Below, piece by piece: positions 1 to 12,251 of a stretch of DNA of 64,000 bases. The notes beneath the pieces were generated by a model, which did not search any database, was not told the origin of the DNA, and saw only the letters and a program-made list of their open reading frames with translations. Origin of the DNA: Notospermus geniculatus (taxonomy: Eukaryota > Nemertea > Pilidiophora > Heteronemertea > Lineidae); contig NMRB01000154.1 of NCBI GenBank assembly GCA_002633025.1, positions 331,928 to 395,927 on the forward strand. The letters are read 5' to 3'. The position numbers and the translations under genes are program-made. Numbering within the stretch: the stretch's first letter is position 1; each line of letters starts with the position of its first letter.

Positions 1-512
1 GGGGGGGGGTGTGTGGCTAACTTCATGGTCACCATTTCACTTCTTGAAAAAAAATTGGCTTCATACAACTGGCATTGACATTTTGAAACTTCTGTTTTCA
101 TGACACCTTGGAAGGTGTGGTTGTTAAAAATGGATACATACTGAGGTCAACTCTTACATATAATACCAAGGCTGCTCTGGATACTGTTCTTAAAGTCAGT
201 CAAATTAAAACTGTGTTTTTAATCAACAAGATGTTTAGTCCCTTTCTTCTTACCCAACATCGTTAATAAGACTTGTGTAATACCACCCATGAGTGAAGCC
301 AATTAGATGCCGAAATTTCACTTCTGAGGGGGAGGGGGGTCAAGACAGAAGTGAAAAATATTACACTTCTTTGGCTACAAGGTCTTTTTGAGATGGTCCC
401 TTAATTCTTCAGGTTACGGATGATGCTTGCCAAATCACAAATGACGGGTGAGAAATGAACTCCAATGTAACAGCGGCCTTAGGATATGTATGTTGACGAT
501 TGCAACAGGGTT
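1..512. other. No gene seen; AT-rich non-coding DNA
   Basis: Begins with a G run and reads as AT-rich, stop-rich sequence in all frames. I see no splice-bounded exon or known repeat. It lies on the 3' side of the Hox gene. Confidence 0.5.
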
Positions 513-865
513 ATACTCCCATCTCTAGCCCCGGAAGTTGGCAGGGTGTCCCTTTTCAAATTCTATTTCAAAAGTCTATCTGTTGACTTGACCAATCAGA
601 AGCAGGTATCGATTGGTGCGAGGCTTACCTACATAAACAACCTCGTACCCGGATTGTCTCTGATTGGTCAGTCTATAAATAGGAATGACGGCGTCATAGT
701 TGAATTTGAATTTGAAATTTAGTTGAGCACAACGCAGCATCGAATTCGAATGGAAGAATGCATGGTGGCCTATTTTGGTGTGCGCGAGACTGTTTGACTT
801 CGGAAATAGAATTTGAAAAGGGACACCCTGCCAACTTCCGGGGCTCAAGGTAGAGATGGGAGTAT
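513..865. repeat. Foldback (MITE-like) element, ~353 bp
   Basis: Long terminal inverted repeats: the left end reads ATACTCCCATCTCTA then GCCCCGGAAGTTGGCAGG, and the right end is its reverse complement with a 5 bp insertion (CTTGA) after the first 15 bases. The arms run ~75 bp, down to GAAATAGAATTTGAAAAGGG. The short frames inside it are by-products of the arms. No transposase is present, so it is non-autonomous. I could not define a target-site duplication. Confidence 0.75.
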
Positions 866-1275
866 TGGACAAAATCAACACATCATGATGCCTTTGCCTT
901 GCTTATTGACGATATGTAGTTGCGTTTGGCCTTAAAATGTGCTAAGTACGTTTTGATTCACTCCTCAGTAATGAAAAAAGTCACCTCTCACTAACAGAGA
1001 CGTTATTCAGAAAGCGTCCTGAAAACCCATAAGACTGGTACCCTATCTTTTCACCGTGCCAACTATGTAAGGATGGAACAAGCAAACAGACAAGCTACCA
1101 GTCAGCAAGTCCCAAGGACCCTTTGTGATAATGTAAACCCATTGAACCGTTTCCACTGCCAGGACAATTTTTTATCAAAAACTGGAAAAATGTACGATTC
1201 TGAAATGACACGAAAACTTCGTCACATGGGTATAATAAATTGGAAAACACTCAGTGAGAGCTTTCGAATAGGGAC
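866..1275. other. No gene seen
   Basis: Unique-looking non-coding sequence between two foldback elements. A 78-codon frame at 1073-1309 runs into the next hairpin element and shows no recognisable motif. Confidence 0.45.
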
Positions 1276-1389
1276 CAGGGGCCTGTTTCATAAAGTGACT
1301 TTAAGCTAATAGTACCTTTAAACAAATGGAAAATGAATTGAAGTTAATGGTACCATTAGCTTAAAGTCACTTTATGAAACAGGCCCCTG
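1276..1389. repeat. Short hairpin element, CAGGGGCC-ended family
   Basis: A 114 bp foldback: CAGGGGCCTGTTTCATAAAG at the left is mirrored by its exact reverse complement at the right, with arms of about 36 bp (including AAGTGACTTTAAGCTAAT) and a loop of about 40 bp. Its terminal motif is shared with the elements at 14130, 19399, 27396 and 60246, although the rest of the arms is unrelated. Confidence 0.8.
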
Positions 1390-3744
1390 TTTGTTAGTTT
1401 TAGTTACTTTTTAGTCATTTTGTACCAATTCCCAAATTTTACAAAATGATACTTGGCAGTGGCAGGTTGGAGCACTCTTCATAAAATCAATTGTGAAATG
1501 GCGTTGACGTGATAACAAAACTTCCTCTTGCAGGTGTTCAGAAGTAATTACTTTTAAAACCCACACAGAACATAGACAATTATGACTCCAGACTTTTATA
1601 AAACGGCTACAACATGGACACTAAACGAAATAATTTAACACGTTTCCAAGATACTAAAATATATTTTGGATAAAATGTATTGCTGAAGTTGCAATATTAG
1701 GACTATTGTACCCTGGTCGTTCTAAACATATTTAGGCCTCTCCCTCTCTCAACATCAATACATTTACGATGAATAAACTATTTTTATGCTAGGTTTAAAC
1801 CCTTATGATTCTTTGGCATCTTGTGTTGACGTTATGGATGACGTCAGGCCAAATTGACCAGTGACGTTTGAATGATTTTTCTTAAATCGTCTGATACAGA
1901 ATACGTCAAAGAAATCGAACGCGTTAGCCAACATGAGCAATTGAGTTATTTGGAATATGTTGCTGATGCAAAGAACTAACGTTGAAACAATTAGACCAAA
2001 ATCGAGGTTTTTGTTGTTACTGTTGTTTGTGGATAAACTGGCTGTCCACTCGCCCCGTGAATGACAGCAATTCAGGTCTGCCACTGGGCAACAATAGTTA
2101 ATATTCGGTTACATTTCGGTGCAAGAAGGAGGAGAGACCTAAAAACGATTATTTTTTCTTCAAAATATGATATCACTCTCTATCAAGTCTATATTGCTAC
2201 AGGAATATAATAGTTAAAATGATGAAAACAAGTAATTTATGAAGTGAGTGCGCAGTATCAAGCGAAGTGTCATCATACTAAACATTTTTGACAAAATAGT
2301 GACTTTTTCATTAACTTGAGTCATTTCTCTACTTGTTGTAGAGTCCTGCTTGAAGGGTCATGTAAATGACACAAGAATACATATATGGGAAAAACTATTA
2401 AACAATTCAAATAAAAATACCCTCAAATCCGGATCCGTTGACCTCCCTGTAAAAACTTACAAACATTTTTGACCCAAACGTGGAAAATTCCAATGCCTTT
2501 GATTCACTTTCTCCAGAATTTGTGACGCTCTACTAAAACACTTCAGGCAAACGGTGTCTCCATATCAACGCGTCATTGAATATGCAGATTGGGGTCAGGG
2601 GTCAGCATCATCTGGAGCAAAGTGATTGGCTACTTCCCACCACCACTTGGTGACGTCAAACCTTCGCATGAGTATTTAGTAGTATCGTTGTTGTTACCTC
2701 CTTTCATTGGCATCAAGAGTTGAAATAAGGAATAAAGGAATAATCATAAAGGAATCAAACATACAGGTTCAACTTACAAGTTTAGCATTTTATAAATGTG
2801 GAGAGTATCCCTTTAAACCTCAACAAGTTTGCATTCTGACTCTTCCATATGACAGACAAGAGCCTTCTGCATGTTTACCGCAAATTGTTTTGAATTTCGA
2901 CTAGTTGATCTTATGATACGAGAGGACTGAATTAATGAGAACCCCACGAACGATGAGAGCGCAGGGTCATCTGTGTGCATTTGAATAGGCTAACGTACAT
3001 TTACACAGGGAACGCTAATTGTGCTGAAAATAGCTCTGTTAATATCCTCAGAAATGGAATTCAAGGCATCAAGTTGACAGATTCATGTACCCCACTACCA
3101 TAAAAAAGTCGAAGCTCCTGCCTATTACGTAAAGCCAAAATTCATGCACTGAGAGACATCTGGTGGCAACACATGAAGTGTATCCCTCAGTTACTTCATC
3201 GTTCGCAGTTAAACCTATGATTGATTCCTTTATGGAATAATGGATTACAGCTGTATTTGAATTCAAAAACTTAAAGAAAAGATTTTAATATCATTCTTTT
3301 CCCTCAGAACAAAATCGAATGCCAATTTACCATCTGTATTTACCGGACCCTGTTCACTTAATATCATGTAATTAACAAACAAATTAATGAATTTGGTATA
3401 TACATATTGGAATACAAAGACATTTAGGTAATGTACAATGAAACTTTCTATTTTGACACGAGAAAAAAACAATAACATCGACCCTGTTCAAATATCAAAT
3501 ATATACTCTGCCTATGATAGAAAAAAAATCACACACACGTTGACATAAATTGTAGTAAGCCATAGGAGTCTCATTAAGCCATATAGATTTCTAAGTCTGA
3601 AGAAGAGAATGAGAGAAAAAGAAAGGTTTAGATGTTCCCTAATAGCGATACGTAATCGTAAGAGAGAGGTTTAGCAATATCCCATACGCGTACGACGACG
3701 AAAACGTAAGGTGTTCAAATAACGTTTTATTGCTAGTCTTTACA
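1390..3744. other. Non-coding, 3' flank of the Hox gene
   Basis: About 2.3 kb with no convincing exon and no long repeat. It contains a GGGTCA direct repeat (entered separately) and several TGACGTCA-like words near 1835-1865 and 2650. The open frames of 65-93 codons on both strands show no family motif or splice context. Confidence 0.45.
2592..2604 (+). promoter_or_regulatory. Candidate DR1 nuclear-receptor site
   Basis: Two perfect GGGTCA half sites separated by one G form a direct repeat with 1 bp spacing. In animals DR1 sites are bound by RXR, HNF4 or COUP-TF type receptors. It lies ~3.1 kb beyond the Hox3 stop codon, where retinoid-type elements sometimes occur in chordate Hox clusters. 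Whether this copy is functional is inference; a 13 bp match can occur by chance. Confidence 0.3.
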
Positions 3745-3868
3745 GAGTTTAAGAGATCACACGCTAATGATAACGTTTACGTTAACGCTATTTCTTCCAT
3801 ATATGTATTTCATGTCCAAAAATATCGTTAATGTAAATGTTATCGTTAGCGTGTGATCTCTTAAACTC
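3745..3868. repeat. Foldback element with TAACG-rich arms
   Basis: GAGTTTAAGAGATCACACGC at the left is mirrored by GCGTGTGATCTCTTAAACTC at the right. The inner arms consist of alternating GATAACGTT/AACGATAT words. Total 124 bp, no coding capacity. Similar CGTTAACG-type arms occur in the hairpin at 60911-61054. Confidence 0.8.
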
Positions 3869-5743
3869 CCTTTTATTACATGTACAACCATGTCGTTCAC
3901 CGTATCTTGTCATATAATATTATTTCATATCATATCCTGTCTTGTCTTGTCCTGTTTTGTCATGTCACATCATAACACAGGGTGTCCCCAAAAAACCCGC
4001 ACAAGTATACTTCCACTGTCCACAGCAATGGATCCAGAAACCCATAAAAGAATCTGTAGACAGATTTCCTTACCTAGGCCTAATGTTTAAAAAAGCTCAG
4101 GAAATTCAAACACAGGGAGGGACAGAGAGAGAGTCGGAGCAAAAATACAAATCCAATGATATGTTGTTCTGTTACCCTATTCCTCCCTGCAAATTCACTC
4201 ATCTATACACGGTTTTTCAATGATAGGGAGGTTCAGAATCATACCCGGTTACGTAAAGTTATACTCCTCTGACAAAGTTGGTTTTTAGACGCCTCTATGT
4301 CATCGTTGTGTAATGCATCTCTTTTTAACGTTGAAAAAAACAACTGACGTCAAAGATGCAACGTTGGTCTGAAAAAAATCTGCAACTCTCAGTTCGCAGT
4401 TCAAACCCTTGAAACTATGAAACTAGGCTACTGCCTATCGCTGTGTGTAGGCGACAGATTTGTCGAAGACACAGACCAAAAATAATACTTCAGACATCGA
4501 ATAGGAATTATTCATGATTTGATGAATTCGGCAACGTGGAAAATGGTCACCTGGTAAGAGAAAGATCATAGTTTGTGTCTAAAAAAGGCAACGAAGATGC
4601 CACTTCATCCATGCAATAAGCCTCTCACGACTCTCGAAGTCCCAAAATTTGTAGCTAAACTCTTCTTGGCCATGACAAGGCCTGTCGTTCAGAGTTTCAG
4701 TACGTATGACTCCTCTCTACTACTGCAAAAAAATGTAAACTGACGATTTAGATCAGTTCAACGGCCGCCATTGTTCCAGTGATATGTATATACAGTGTTT
4801 GAGAAAGGATAAATCAACTCTTGAAATACTATTGGTGATCACGTAGCTGATACAAGAACGAATTAAAGAGGGTGTTGGACCTTGGCAATGAGGAGGGCGC
4901 CGTACTAGTACCACACGGCGTCGCTGCGAGCGTTGTGACAGAAATTTCTTTTTTCTAACGTTATTTCCTGTATTTTTGGCATGAAAATAACCCGTTTGTT
5001 TTGGTCACCCGACAGTAAAACTTACATCATCTTGTAGTAGATCACAATTTCTCTAATTTCATTTCTTTTTTCCCTTAAAACGACGAAATGTGATACCGAT
5101 AAATGCATACTTTTTGTCTCATCATTTCTGTAGAAAATGTACAGGTCACTTTCTCAACGTCAACCGAACCCCTAAAATGACGTAAATGACGTCGCTGAGG
5201 TCACTTCGATCGCAGCGCCGACCTGTCGGGATAAACAAAATATCGCCCTCCTTATAGGAATCGTATGTTTGGGCCGAAGTTGGCAACCATGTTTTATATA
5301 CATGTATTTCGGAAAGACCTGGCAACCATGTTACAAACATTTTGTTTTAAGCAGCCAAATGTGAACTCAAGAAAACCCCCAATAGAGACCAATCGCATCA
5401 GTATTCAAGCAATTTCGTATACATGTATGTAAAACCAAACGCGAGAGGATTGTGTTTAGAAAGCCTTCAGGGAAGATGTGGAAGTGGAATTGAAGGGGCC
5501 ACGTGAATATGAATGAATAAATGTACATGAAATGAATGTACATGTGTACATATAGCCTGTAGAAATATACAATTACTCGCTGTCAAAATTATTGAAGTGG
5601 TGGCCTGGACATCTCTGATACTGATGATTAGGCTTACAGCCATGACATCACTGCTACTCACCAACAGTATTTCAAGGTTAACGTATCCAATTTTCCCTCC
5701 AATAAATAAACGCCAACTATATAAATGCCATGAGGTACCCAGA
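3869..5743. other. Non-coding, immediate 3' side of Hox3
   Basis: No exon recognised. On the minus strand the Hox3 3' UTR should start at 5743 and run towards lower coordinates. The nearest minus-strand AATAAA words I see (TTTATT on +) are at about 3869 and 3725, which would imply a 3' UTR near 1.9 kb. A purine/pyrimidine-poor region at 3905-3975 is a CTTGTC/TGTCAT-like simple repeat. Confidence 0.4.
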
Positions 5744-6459
5744 TCAGATATGGGTCAATTTTGGAGGTGACACACCGTAACTTCCCTGAGAATACGCGAC
5801 GGAATTGTTCATGTAATAGTTATTTTCCTGGGGATGCTGTAGCGGTATGTGCATACTCTGCTGCATGTAGCTGTGTGCACTCTGCATACTCAAACCATTA
5901 CTAGAGCACGGCACGTGACTTAAATCCGTAGGTGGCGCTGTCGACTGCATTGGAGGCGTGAAAGGCGAGAGACCGTAACCAGACGATACACCATGTGCAT
6001 TTCCGTCCATAGGTGAAATATTGTGCCGGTCGTCGTTTAACAGTTGTTGGAATTGCCCGGGAGGGGGCGTTATTGGTTGTGAGCGACAGTTTATGGGTGA
6101 CTTGTTCACTAACTTATCCCCTGGGTCCTGTGACCCCGGGGTGTGTGAGGAGTCAGTCTCGGATTCATTCCCAGACGTCGCGTTTGGCGACAACAAACTA
6201 CATTCATCCACGTCCAACTTCCCTCCTTTTGATTCCCGATGAATTTTCTCCATCAAATTCTTTTGTTTTTGGTCCTTTTTGTATTTCATCCGCCGGTTTT
6301 GGAACCAGATTTTTATCTGTCGTTCAGAAAGGTTCAATAATGCGGCCATTTCGATCCGCCGTGGCCGACACAGGTAACGATTGAAGTGGAATTCCTTTTC
6401 AAGTTCGACCAACTGTGCGCTCGTGTAGGCTGTCCGGGAACGTTTCGGAGGGCCAACAT
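5744..6459 (-). CDS. Hox3: Hox3 last exon: homeodomain and C-terminus
   Basis: Homeodomain transcription factor of Hox paralogy group 3, which binds DNA in the nucleus and patterns the anterior trunk. The exon opens at a 3' splice site (TTATATTTCAG, AG at 6461-6460) in phase 1 and ends at a stop at 5744, giving ~238 residues. The homeodomain lies at 6448-6269: [19 protein letters not shown] in helices 1-2, and [16 protein letters not shown] with the DNA-contact residues W48, F49, Q50 and N51. The Ser/Pro/Gln-rich tail ends in PPKLTHI, like the PKLTHL end of vertebrate and amphioxus Hox3 proteins. The frame stays open upstream to 6703 but that part looks intronic (basic, no family match). The first exon with the hexapeptide is not found in the window. 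Confidence 0.95.
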
Positions 6460-8807
6460 CTGAAATATAAGATGTAATACAAGAATTAACAAACAAGTGA
6501 CGTCCTGTTCTTATGGATTTCCTGACAACGTAGTGATTTCCTCGTTTGGTTGCCCTTACTCTCAACCTCGGCTTCATGTGATGAGCAGCAAGTAAAGGAA
6601 CTTTCAGCCTAAACTGATGCAAAATAAACCTTGAAACAACGATATACTTGTTACGATTACACCAATATAAAAGACAGACATAACATCCTGAAATTTGGTG
6701 CAAAACTTGAAAAACGACGGATATTTTTATGAAGTATCTCCTTTATGGGTGTGCGACAGCAAGGGAAAAGCCCCTTCCTCGGTTGTCAGTGAACCCCTTT
6801 GCCTTTTGCTTCCCTATCGCAACTTGACGGCAGCGTCCTAAAACCATCGTTCCGTGGAGTGTTTATGTGCAACTTTTTTTGTTCCGTTGCCAAGGGACTG
6901 TTCATTTTCGTCACTGGAGGAATCTGAGTTGTGATCCTTGGGAAAATGGAAAAAGCTATGCACTTGCAAATTGCAGGGATTATTTGTTGTACTGTTCAGA
7001 ATAATCGCTGCAATTTGCAGCTTCATATAGCTTTCTCCATTTTCTCAAGGATCACAACTCACATTCCTCAATCGACGAAAATGAACGGCTTGTGGTAATC
7101 ACAAGCCAAAATGAACAGCCCCTTTCTGACAACGGTTAAGTTGTCACTTAGAGTTCACCCTTAATCGAATCCCTGGATATATTTCAAGGCTTGATCTACT
7201 GATAAGCTACATCCAGGGAAGCACTGACGATCAAGCTGACACAGGCAACACGCCACACACACAAAAATAACTATAATGTTGATCATTTAGTGATATTCCT
7301 TTATGAAATTATCATTGTGGCTGAGCGATTAATCAGTGTCCAAAAGTCAACTATTTAAGGCGGTGTAAGGTGGTTTAAATGATACTGGCGGCGACTTTGA
7401 TGACATCTGTATCATCCTACATATGCCTGAGATTGCACTACATTATCATTGGCGCTAACGTGCAAGAAGACATCAAGGTTTGTGAAATGGACTACCTCAA
7501 GTGCGCAAGCACACTTCGCTACATCTGGCCCCCGTCGTCCAAAATGTCCACGACAGTAGCGGCTTCCTTTGTTGACCATTTCATTGACAGTTACAGATTT
7601 CTTGGTCTTTCACAGTTGATATCGCGGACACCGGTCACAACTGACCATTGTGGTCAAGCACAATGGCATAATCGTCGTGTTTGGACAGCGGAGAGTTAGC
7701 TTCTTGTAATGACCACAGGTAACAATCAGGGGAAAGCAAACTATCTTTTCTAATGGAAATTGACCTTTTACGGGAACTGTGATCTTTGCCCTTTGATCTT
7801 CTCTAATAGATTAACCCATTTCTGCTCAGTAAATTTGAAAGAGAGAATTGAAATGCGCTGCGCCTGTGGTTACTAACAAGGTAACCTCTTCGCCAGCATC
7901 TCCCTGACGTCAGCTGGAATCACAGAAGGGCATCATAAACCTCTACAAATCATCTCAGGATGGTTACAGTCAGCTGACAGTGGTTACTAATTGTTGCATA
8001 TCCTGCAATCATTAGGTTGTACATTATTGGGAAATGGGCTTCGTCCGTGGTTACAAGCAAGTAGGAACCTTTCTTGGGCGACTCCGCCGTCGCCCTTCGG
8101 CAGCATGATGCTGACATAGTAGAAGACACTGCAGATCAACAGGAACAACCTAAACCATATTGAAGGTTACACCGGTCATTAAACTGTTGTATAATCCGCC
8201 AGGCATTAGGTTACATTGGCGAAGAGTAACTTGAAACGGTGTGCAATGTGTTACACTACTTCCGTTCCCTATTTCTCGGCCCGCTTGTCCCATGTTAGTG
8301 CTACATCTTTGCTTATCTCCATCAGTTAAACCCTTTACATTTATTTTGAACAACCAAGCCCATTTTCAGTTTTTCAGTATTACCTAACGAAAAGAAAGAG
8401 TTGCGGCATTTTTTGTTCCAAATGTTGCTACAAGGCCGCTGACAGCCGGAAAAAGAGCACCACGGCCACTTTGTGGTACTACACGGCAAACACGGCAGAT
8501 TGACGTAACCATTGGTAGCGCTGTTTGCCAATCCATGACCAAGTCAACACAGTAAAGAATGCACATGATATGACACGCTGATAAACCAGTCATTTTTATG
8601 TCATCAACTTGGTTATTTGTGTTTACGTCATTCTCGGTTGTTGACATCAAAGAGACTGGAAAAAGCCGGCTCGCTACTGCGATAAGGCAGGTCACGGAGA
8701 GGTGACTGCCGACATACGGGATACACGACGGAGAAGTGTATCTATAGTATGTATCGCCAACAGTGTATTGGGAATGTCTCATCTGAGGAAAACGAATTTA
8801 CTAGTAG
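6460..8807. other. Presumed Hox3 intron, non-coding
   Basis: Upstream of the Hox3 acceptor on the minus strand. Apart from the hairpin at 6898-7090 I see no repeat and no convincing exon. I searched for minus-strand codons for the Hox hexapeptide (xPWMK). The only near hit, at ~7211, reads LPWM followed directly by a stop, so it is not an exon 1. A 132-codon minus frame at 8384-8782 lacks any recognisable motif. Confidence 0.4.
6898..7090. repeat. Foldback element in presumed Hox3 intron
   Basis: CTGTTCATTTTCGTCACTGG at the left pairs with the GACGAAAATGAACGGC side at the right. The arms of ~75 bp also include GAGTTGTGATCCTTGGGAAA and its mirror, and a central GCAAATTGCAG/CTGCAATTTGC pair. 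The outer flanks at ~6786 and ~7120 show weaker extended complementarity. No coding content. Confidence 0.7.
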
Positions 8808-9103
8808 ACTGAAAAACTTTTCTTCATCAAAATGACGAACTTAGGTTCGTTTTCCATCACAAAACTGAGTATCGATTCGTCAAAATGACAAGTCCAGGTT
8901 CGTCATTTGGACGAACTCTTGACGATCATAAACAAGGGTTCATCAAAATGACGAACGTGACTTGTCATTTTGACGAACCCTTGTTTATGTTCGTCAAAAT
9001 GACAAACCTGGACTTGCCATTTTGACGAATTTACATATTCAGTTTGGTGATAATGAAAACGAACCTAAGTTCGTCATTTTTGATGAGGAAAAGTTTTTTC
9101 AGT
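8808..9103. repeat. Foldback element rich in CGTCAAAATGACGAA
   Basis: ACTGAAAAACTTTTCTTCAT at the left is mirrored at the right end. The interior is a nested set of palindromic words built on GTCAAAATGAC and GTCATTTTGACGAA, so the whole element can fold in several registers. A second copy is at 19205-19593 and carries another hairpin inserted in it. Confidence 0.8.
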
Positions 9104-10028
9104 GTAGTTCAAGTGTTGACGACTGTATGCAAAAGGTACGTCGTCACTTTCGTTCCCTGCATCAAACGTAAGAAAGAGCAACTGTTTCGATGCCGTAGGC
9201 CTAATAGACACTGATTGGCCAGTAAGTAAACAGGAAATGACGCCATTAGGCCTACCTTTTCCGTTGAAGATTCGTTCGTCAGGGTCGGCTCCTTTAAAGA
9301 TAAAAAATATGGAAAAGGCATTAGAAGCGGGTTACATAACTATTGACCAAGAAGATGAGTGCAAAAGAAATGACATCTTTCAGTTGGCGATTTGGAATGG
9401 AACAGTTTTGTTGTGCCAGCCTACTTCGCCAGCAAAAACGGGCTAGAAGACTTCTTTTTGACAAACGACCAAAACCCACACGGACAAGGGTATGAATGCA
9501 TGTGATGTTGGTATTGTTTCTCTTGACATACGCTGAGGGTTCTTAGCAATGGAGATGAAACCATCCCAACAATAGAGAATGACAATAATTAATTACCCAA
9601 GGCAGAAGCAGTATATGCAAGGTCAAAAAGCGATACAGGGTTCTCTTCCCTTGTCTCAAAATGACCAAAACTACCCTAATTAATGTAGGAATGGCTATAC
9701 ATGTTTTTCTCTGTGGTAGATCGGGGTCACTGCGGTCTAGAACCGGGAAAGCCATCTGGCATGTCTGGTCCCTCGCCGCAGAGGGATGGAAGTCAATGTT
9801 TAATTAGCATGTTTGTTTCGACTGTCTGTCTGGGGGATTACCTACACCTGTTGTGGTTATATTGACTCAAAGATATCAGATCGTTGGGATGTTGTTTATC
9901 GTGGTACAACTGTCGTTTTTTGTTAGGAAATGTACTTATCAGTAGGAGTCCCCTGTCATGAAGTGTGTTGAGCATTTGTCTGTTGTTTCGCAGGGCACCG
10001 AATCAAGGCACCATCGAGGTACTTGCCT
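9104..10028. other. No gene seen
   Basis: Short open frames only. The plus frame at 9303-9446 (45 codons) is acidic and free of stops but has no supporting splice sites, so I do not call it. No long repeat recognised. Confidence 0.4.
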
Positions 10029-10535
10029 TATGCCCGGTTGCTGAGCTGTCTTTCGGTCGATCCCGACATGAACACAGCTTAAGCCAGGCTTTTTTTTCAT
10101 CACGAGTTGCACAGGTTGGGCTTCTAACACAAGCAAAGCTTAAACCTGGCATTGGGGTGGTTATAAGCGCGACTTACAACGGTATTGCCCGGTTGCGCAG
10201 CATTCGCGTAAGCTAGATTTCGGTCGTTTTCATCGCGTATTGCACAGGTCGGGATTCAAACAAAAGCCAAGCTTAAGCCTGTCTTATATACAATGTAAAA
10301 CCTCGCAGTGGGGTGGTTATAAGCGCGACTTACAATGGTAGGCCTACTCACTGTATGCCCAGACTTTAATGCCCGGTTGTTTAACCTTGGCTTAAGCCAG
10401 AGTTGGGTCGATCCCGACATAAGCGTGGCTTAAGCCAGACTTATATTTCACAGCGCGTTGCACAGGTTGGGCTTCAAATACAAGCCAAGCTTAAGCCTTT
10501 CTTAATAAACCTAGCAGTGGGGTGGTGACTGGCTG
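10029..10535 (+). repeat. Degenerate ~165 bp tandem repeat, three copies
   Basis: Three imperfect units begin with TGCCCGGTTG (about 10029, 10189 and 10370). Each carries a CGGTCG or GGTCGATCCCGACAT box, AGCTTAAGCC words, TTGCACAGGTTGGGCTTC, and GTGGGGTGGT near its end. GGCTTAAGCC and CAAGCTTAAGCC are themselves short palindromes. Confidence 0.65.
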
Positions 10536-10876
10536 CTAAATGTTCCATATCACAAGAACTACTGAATGGAATCGTATGGAATTTTCACACATCATGGAGA
10601 AGACCCATAGCTATCATTATATAAAACAATTGGAGAAAGATTCATTGAAAATTTCTTTGGGTATCACGTTTTTCTCAGAATGTCGGAAACCAAGTGGTTG
10701 CTTTAGGGGTTTGATGTCTTTATGATTACACTGGTAATGTATGTAACCTTCTTGTCTCTCGATATCTTTACTATGCTGTGACCCGAAGCGCGCTCTTGCT
10801 GACAAAAATTTGTCTACTTCTCTAGCTCTCCTTCCCACAATTGCGTATACTTGCACGTTCCGTTTGTACATTTCAG

Positions 10877-11200
10877 ATAAGCTGCGAGTCAAACCCGCCA
10901 TCCCCGTTTGCGGCAGACGACATGCCGATTTTCGACGAAGACAACCTTTCTTACATATCCACCGAAAACTGCAGTCGTCCAATAGTCGCAAGGATCCACA
11001 TCAATCCATTAAAAAGTGCATACAGGAATTGGGTGATGCCAAAAAATCAAAAGGAAGCAGGTCTCCTGGCGTTTTCCTTTGGACTGACAGTAGCCCTGGC
11101 ATTTACACCCTTTGTTTGTCGCTGGGCTTTGGATCATCTTCTGTCCTTCCTAACTGTATTAATGGCCGTTTTTGGAAATGGAGAGGAGCAAGAATTTTGA
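10877..11200 (+). CDS. Candidate last exon of a small membrane protein
   Basis: A strong 3' splice site (TTTGTACATTTCAG, AG at 10875-10876) opens a phase-0 frame of 107 codons to TGA at 11200. It could also start at the internal ATG near 10921 (MPIFDEDNLSY...). The first half is polar and acidic. Then comes a hydrophobic stretch, GLLAFSFGLTVALAFTPFVC, and a second one, LLSFLTVLMAVF, ending in the acidic tail GNGEEQEF. That fits a protein with one or two membrane spans. I do not recognise the family. It would be transcribed opposite to Hox3. It could be a chance frame; the acceptor and the membrane pattern are the only support. Confidence 0.4.
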   Translation: MSCESNPPSPFAADDMPIFDEDNLSYISTENCSRPIVARIHINPLKSAYRNWVMPKNQKEAGLLAFSFGLTVALAFTPFVCRWALDHLLSFLTVLMAVFGNGEEQEF

Positions 11201-12002
11201 CGAACAGATTAAACCCTGTTACAGCATTTAAAGCCTCACTGTATTGAATTTGACGGTATTTTCAAAGTATCAGGAGAGTGTAGATAGATGTCTCATAGCC
11301 TTGTAAAGGTCCCCAAAATGCTTGTCTGATACGTACATATGTACTTCAAAGAATCAAGACCTGTTTTCAGCACGCATCGTAGGCATTCAATAGAGCAGAG
11401 TACATTTGACACTACACAGACGTCGGAGGACGTAAGCACTTCCCGAATTCAATACAGTGTGGCTTTAAACGGACGATAAGCATGCTTTTCTGCTTTGAAA
11501 CCAATTCCAAATTGAAGCCAGCGATTTTTGGCCGATTCTGTCAATACCTAACCTTCTGTCAATACCTAAGGCTGCTGACGATACATGTATGTTCATCAAT
11601 GGGCTTTTACCAGTTTGTGTCCCATTTGACACCTTTGTGAACTTTTGTCCGCTGGAGAGTAGTAATAATTGAGTTTTAATAAAACACTAATAGCACTGGT
11701 AATATATTACAAAATATTACACTGTAGGCCCTACATGTACGAGATAAAAATAAACCATGTTCACGTTCCCTTTGCATATCTTTTCTTGTAGCATAATTCG
11801 CTGATCTTCTTTCTACTGCGAGAATCGTGCATATTATCAGCCGACTGTTTCATGCAGAGTTGTCGATATACACGACATTTGTGCTATTTTCGATCATTTT
11901 GCCAAGTAGGCAATTTGAACCACAGCAGCGGCTTAACTGTATCTCCATGTAGGGCCAGGGATCGCCCAGTGGATTGGAGGCCAGCGGTAAAAATATATGC
12001 TC
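11201..12002. other. No gene seen
   Basis: AT-rich non-coding sequence that would be the 3' flank of the candidate exon ending at 11200. No repeat recognised. Confidence 0.4.
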
Positions 12003-12251
12003 TTAAAGGAGTTAGACGCCGAAGTTGTAAACAAGCTGGTTTGTGTAAATATGGTCGGCAAACTATATAGTTTTATTCCTTCGTGCAGGTGGCAGCACCC
12101 GTGATCGTTAGACTGGTTCCCGGTCCGATGCAACTCACTCACGATATTCACGTCAGTACATATCACCGACAATAGGTGGCAGCACCACAGGCGTCCGTGG
12201 ATAGAGAACCAGTAAGTGAGTGTTTACAACTTTGGCGTCTAACTCCTTTAA
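12003..12251. repeat. MITE family 1, complete copy
   Basis: TTAAAGGAGTTAGACGCCGA at the left is mirrored by the GCGTCTAACTCCTTTAA end at the right. The interior holds two GGTGGCAGCACC words and TCACTCACGATATTCACGTC. A second copy in inverted orientation, truncated by the assembly gap, is at 27040-27280. Confidence 0.8.

Noticed and set aside
3890-4223. Overlapping plus frames of 66 and 93 codons
   Set aside because: They start in a CTTGTC/TGTCAT-rich simple sequence and show no motif or splice context.
6460-6703. Upstream extension of the Hox3 frame to an ATG at 6703
   Set aside because: The homeobox is preceded by a good splice acceptor in the usual position, and the extension has no Hox similarity; it is intron read-through.
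7205-7225. LPWM on the minus strand as a Hox hexapeptide
   Set aside because: It is followed at once by a stop codon and has no donor or surrounding exon features.
8384-8782. 132-codon minus frame
   Set aside because: No start context, family motif or splice sites; composition (many Cys, Thr and Val) is compatible with a chance frame.
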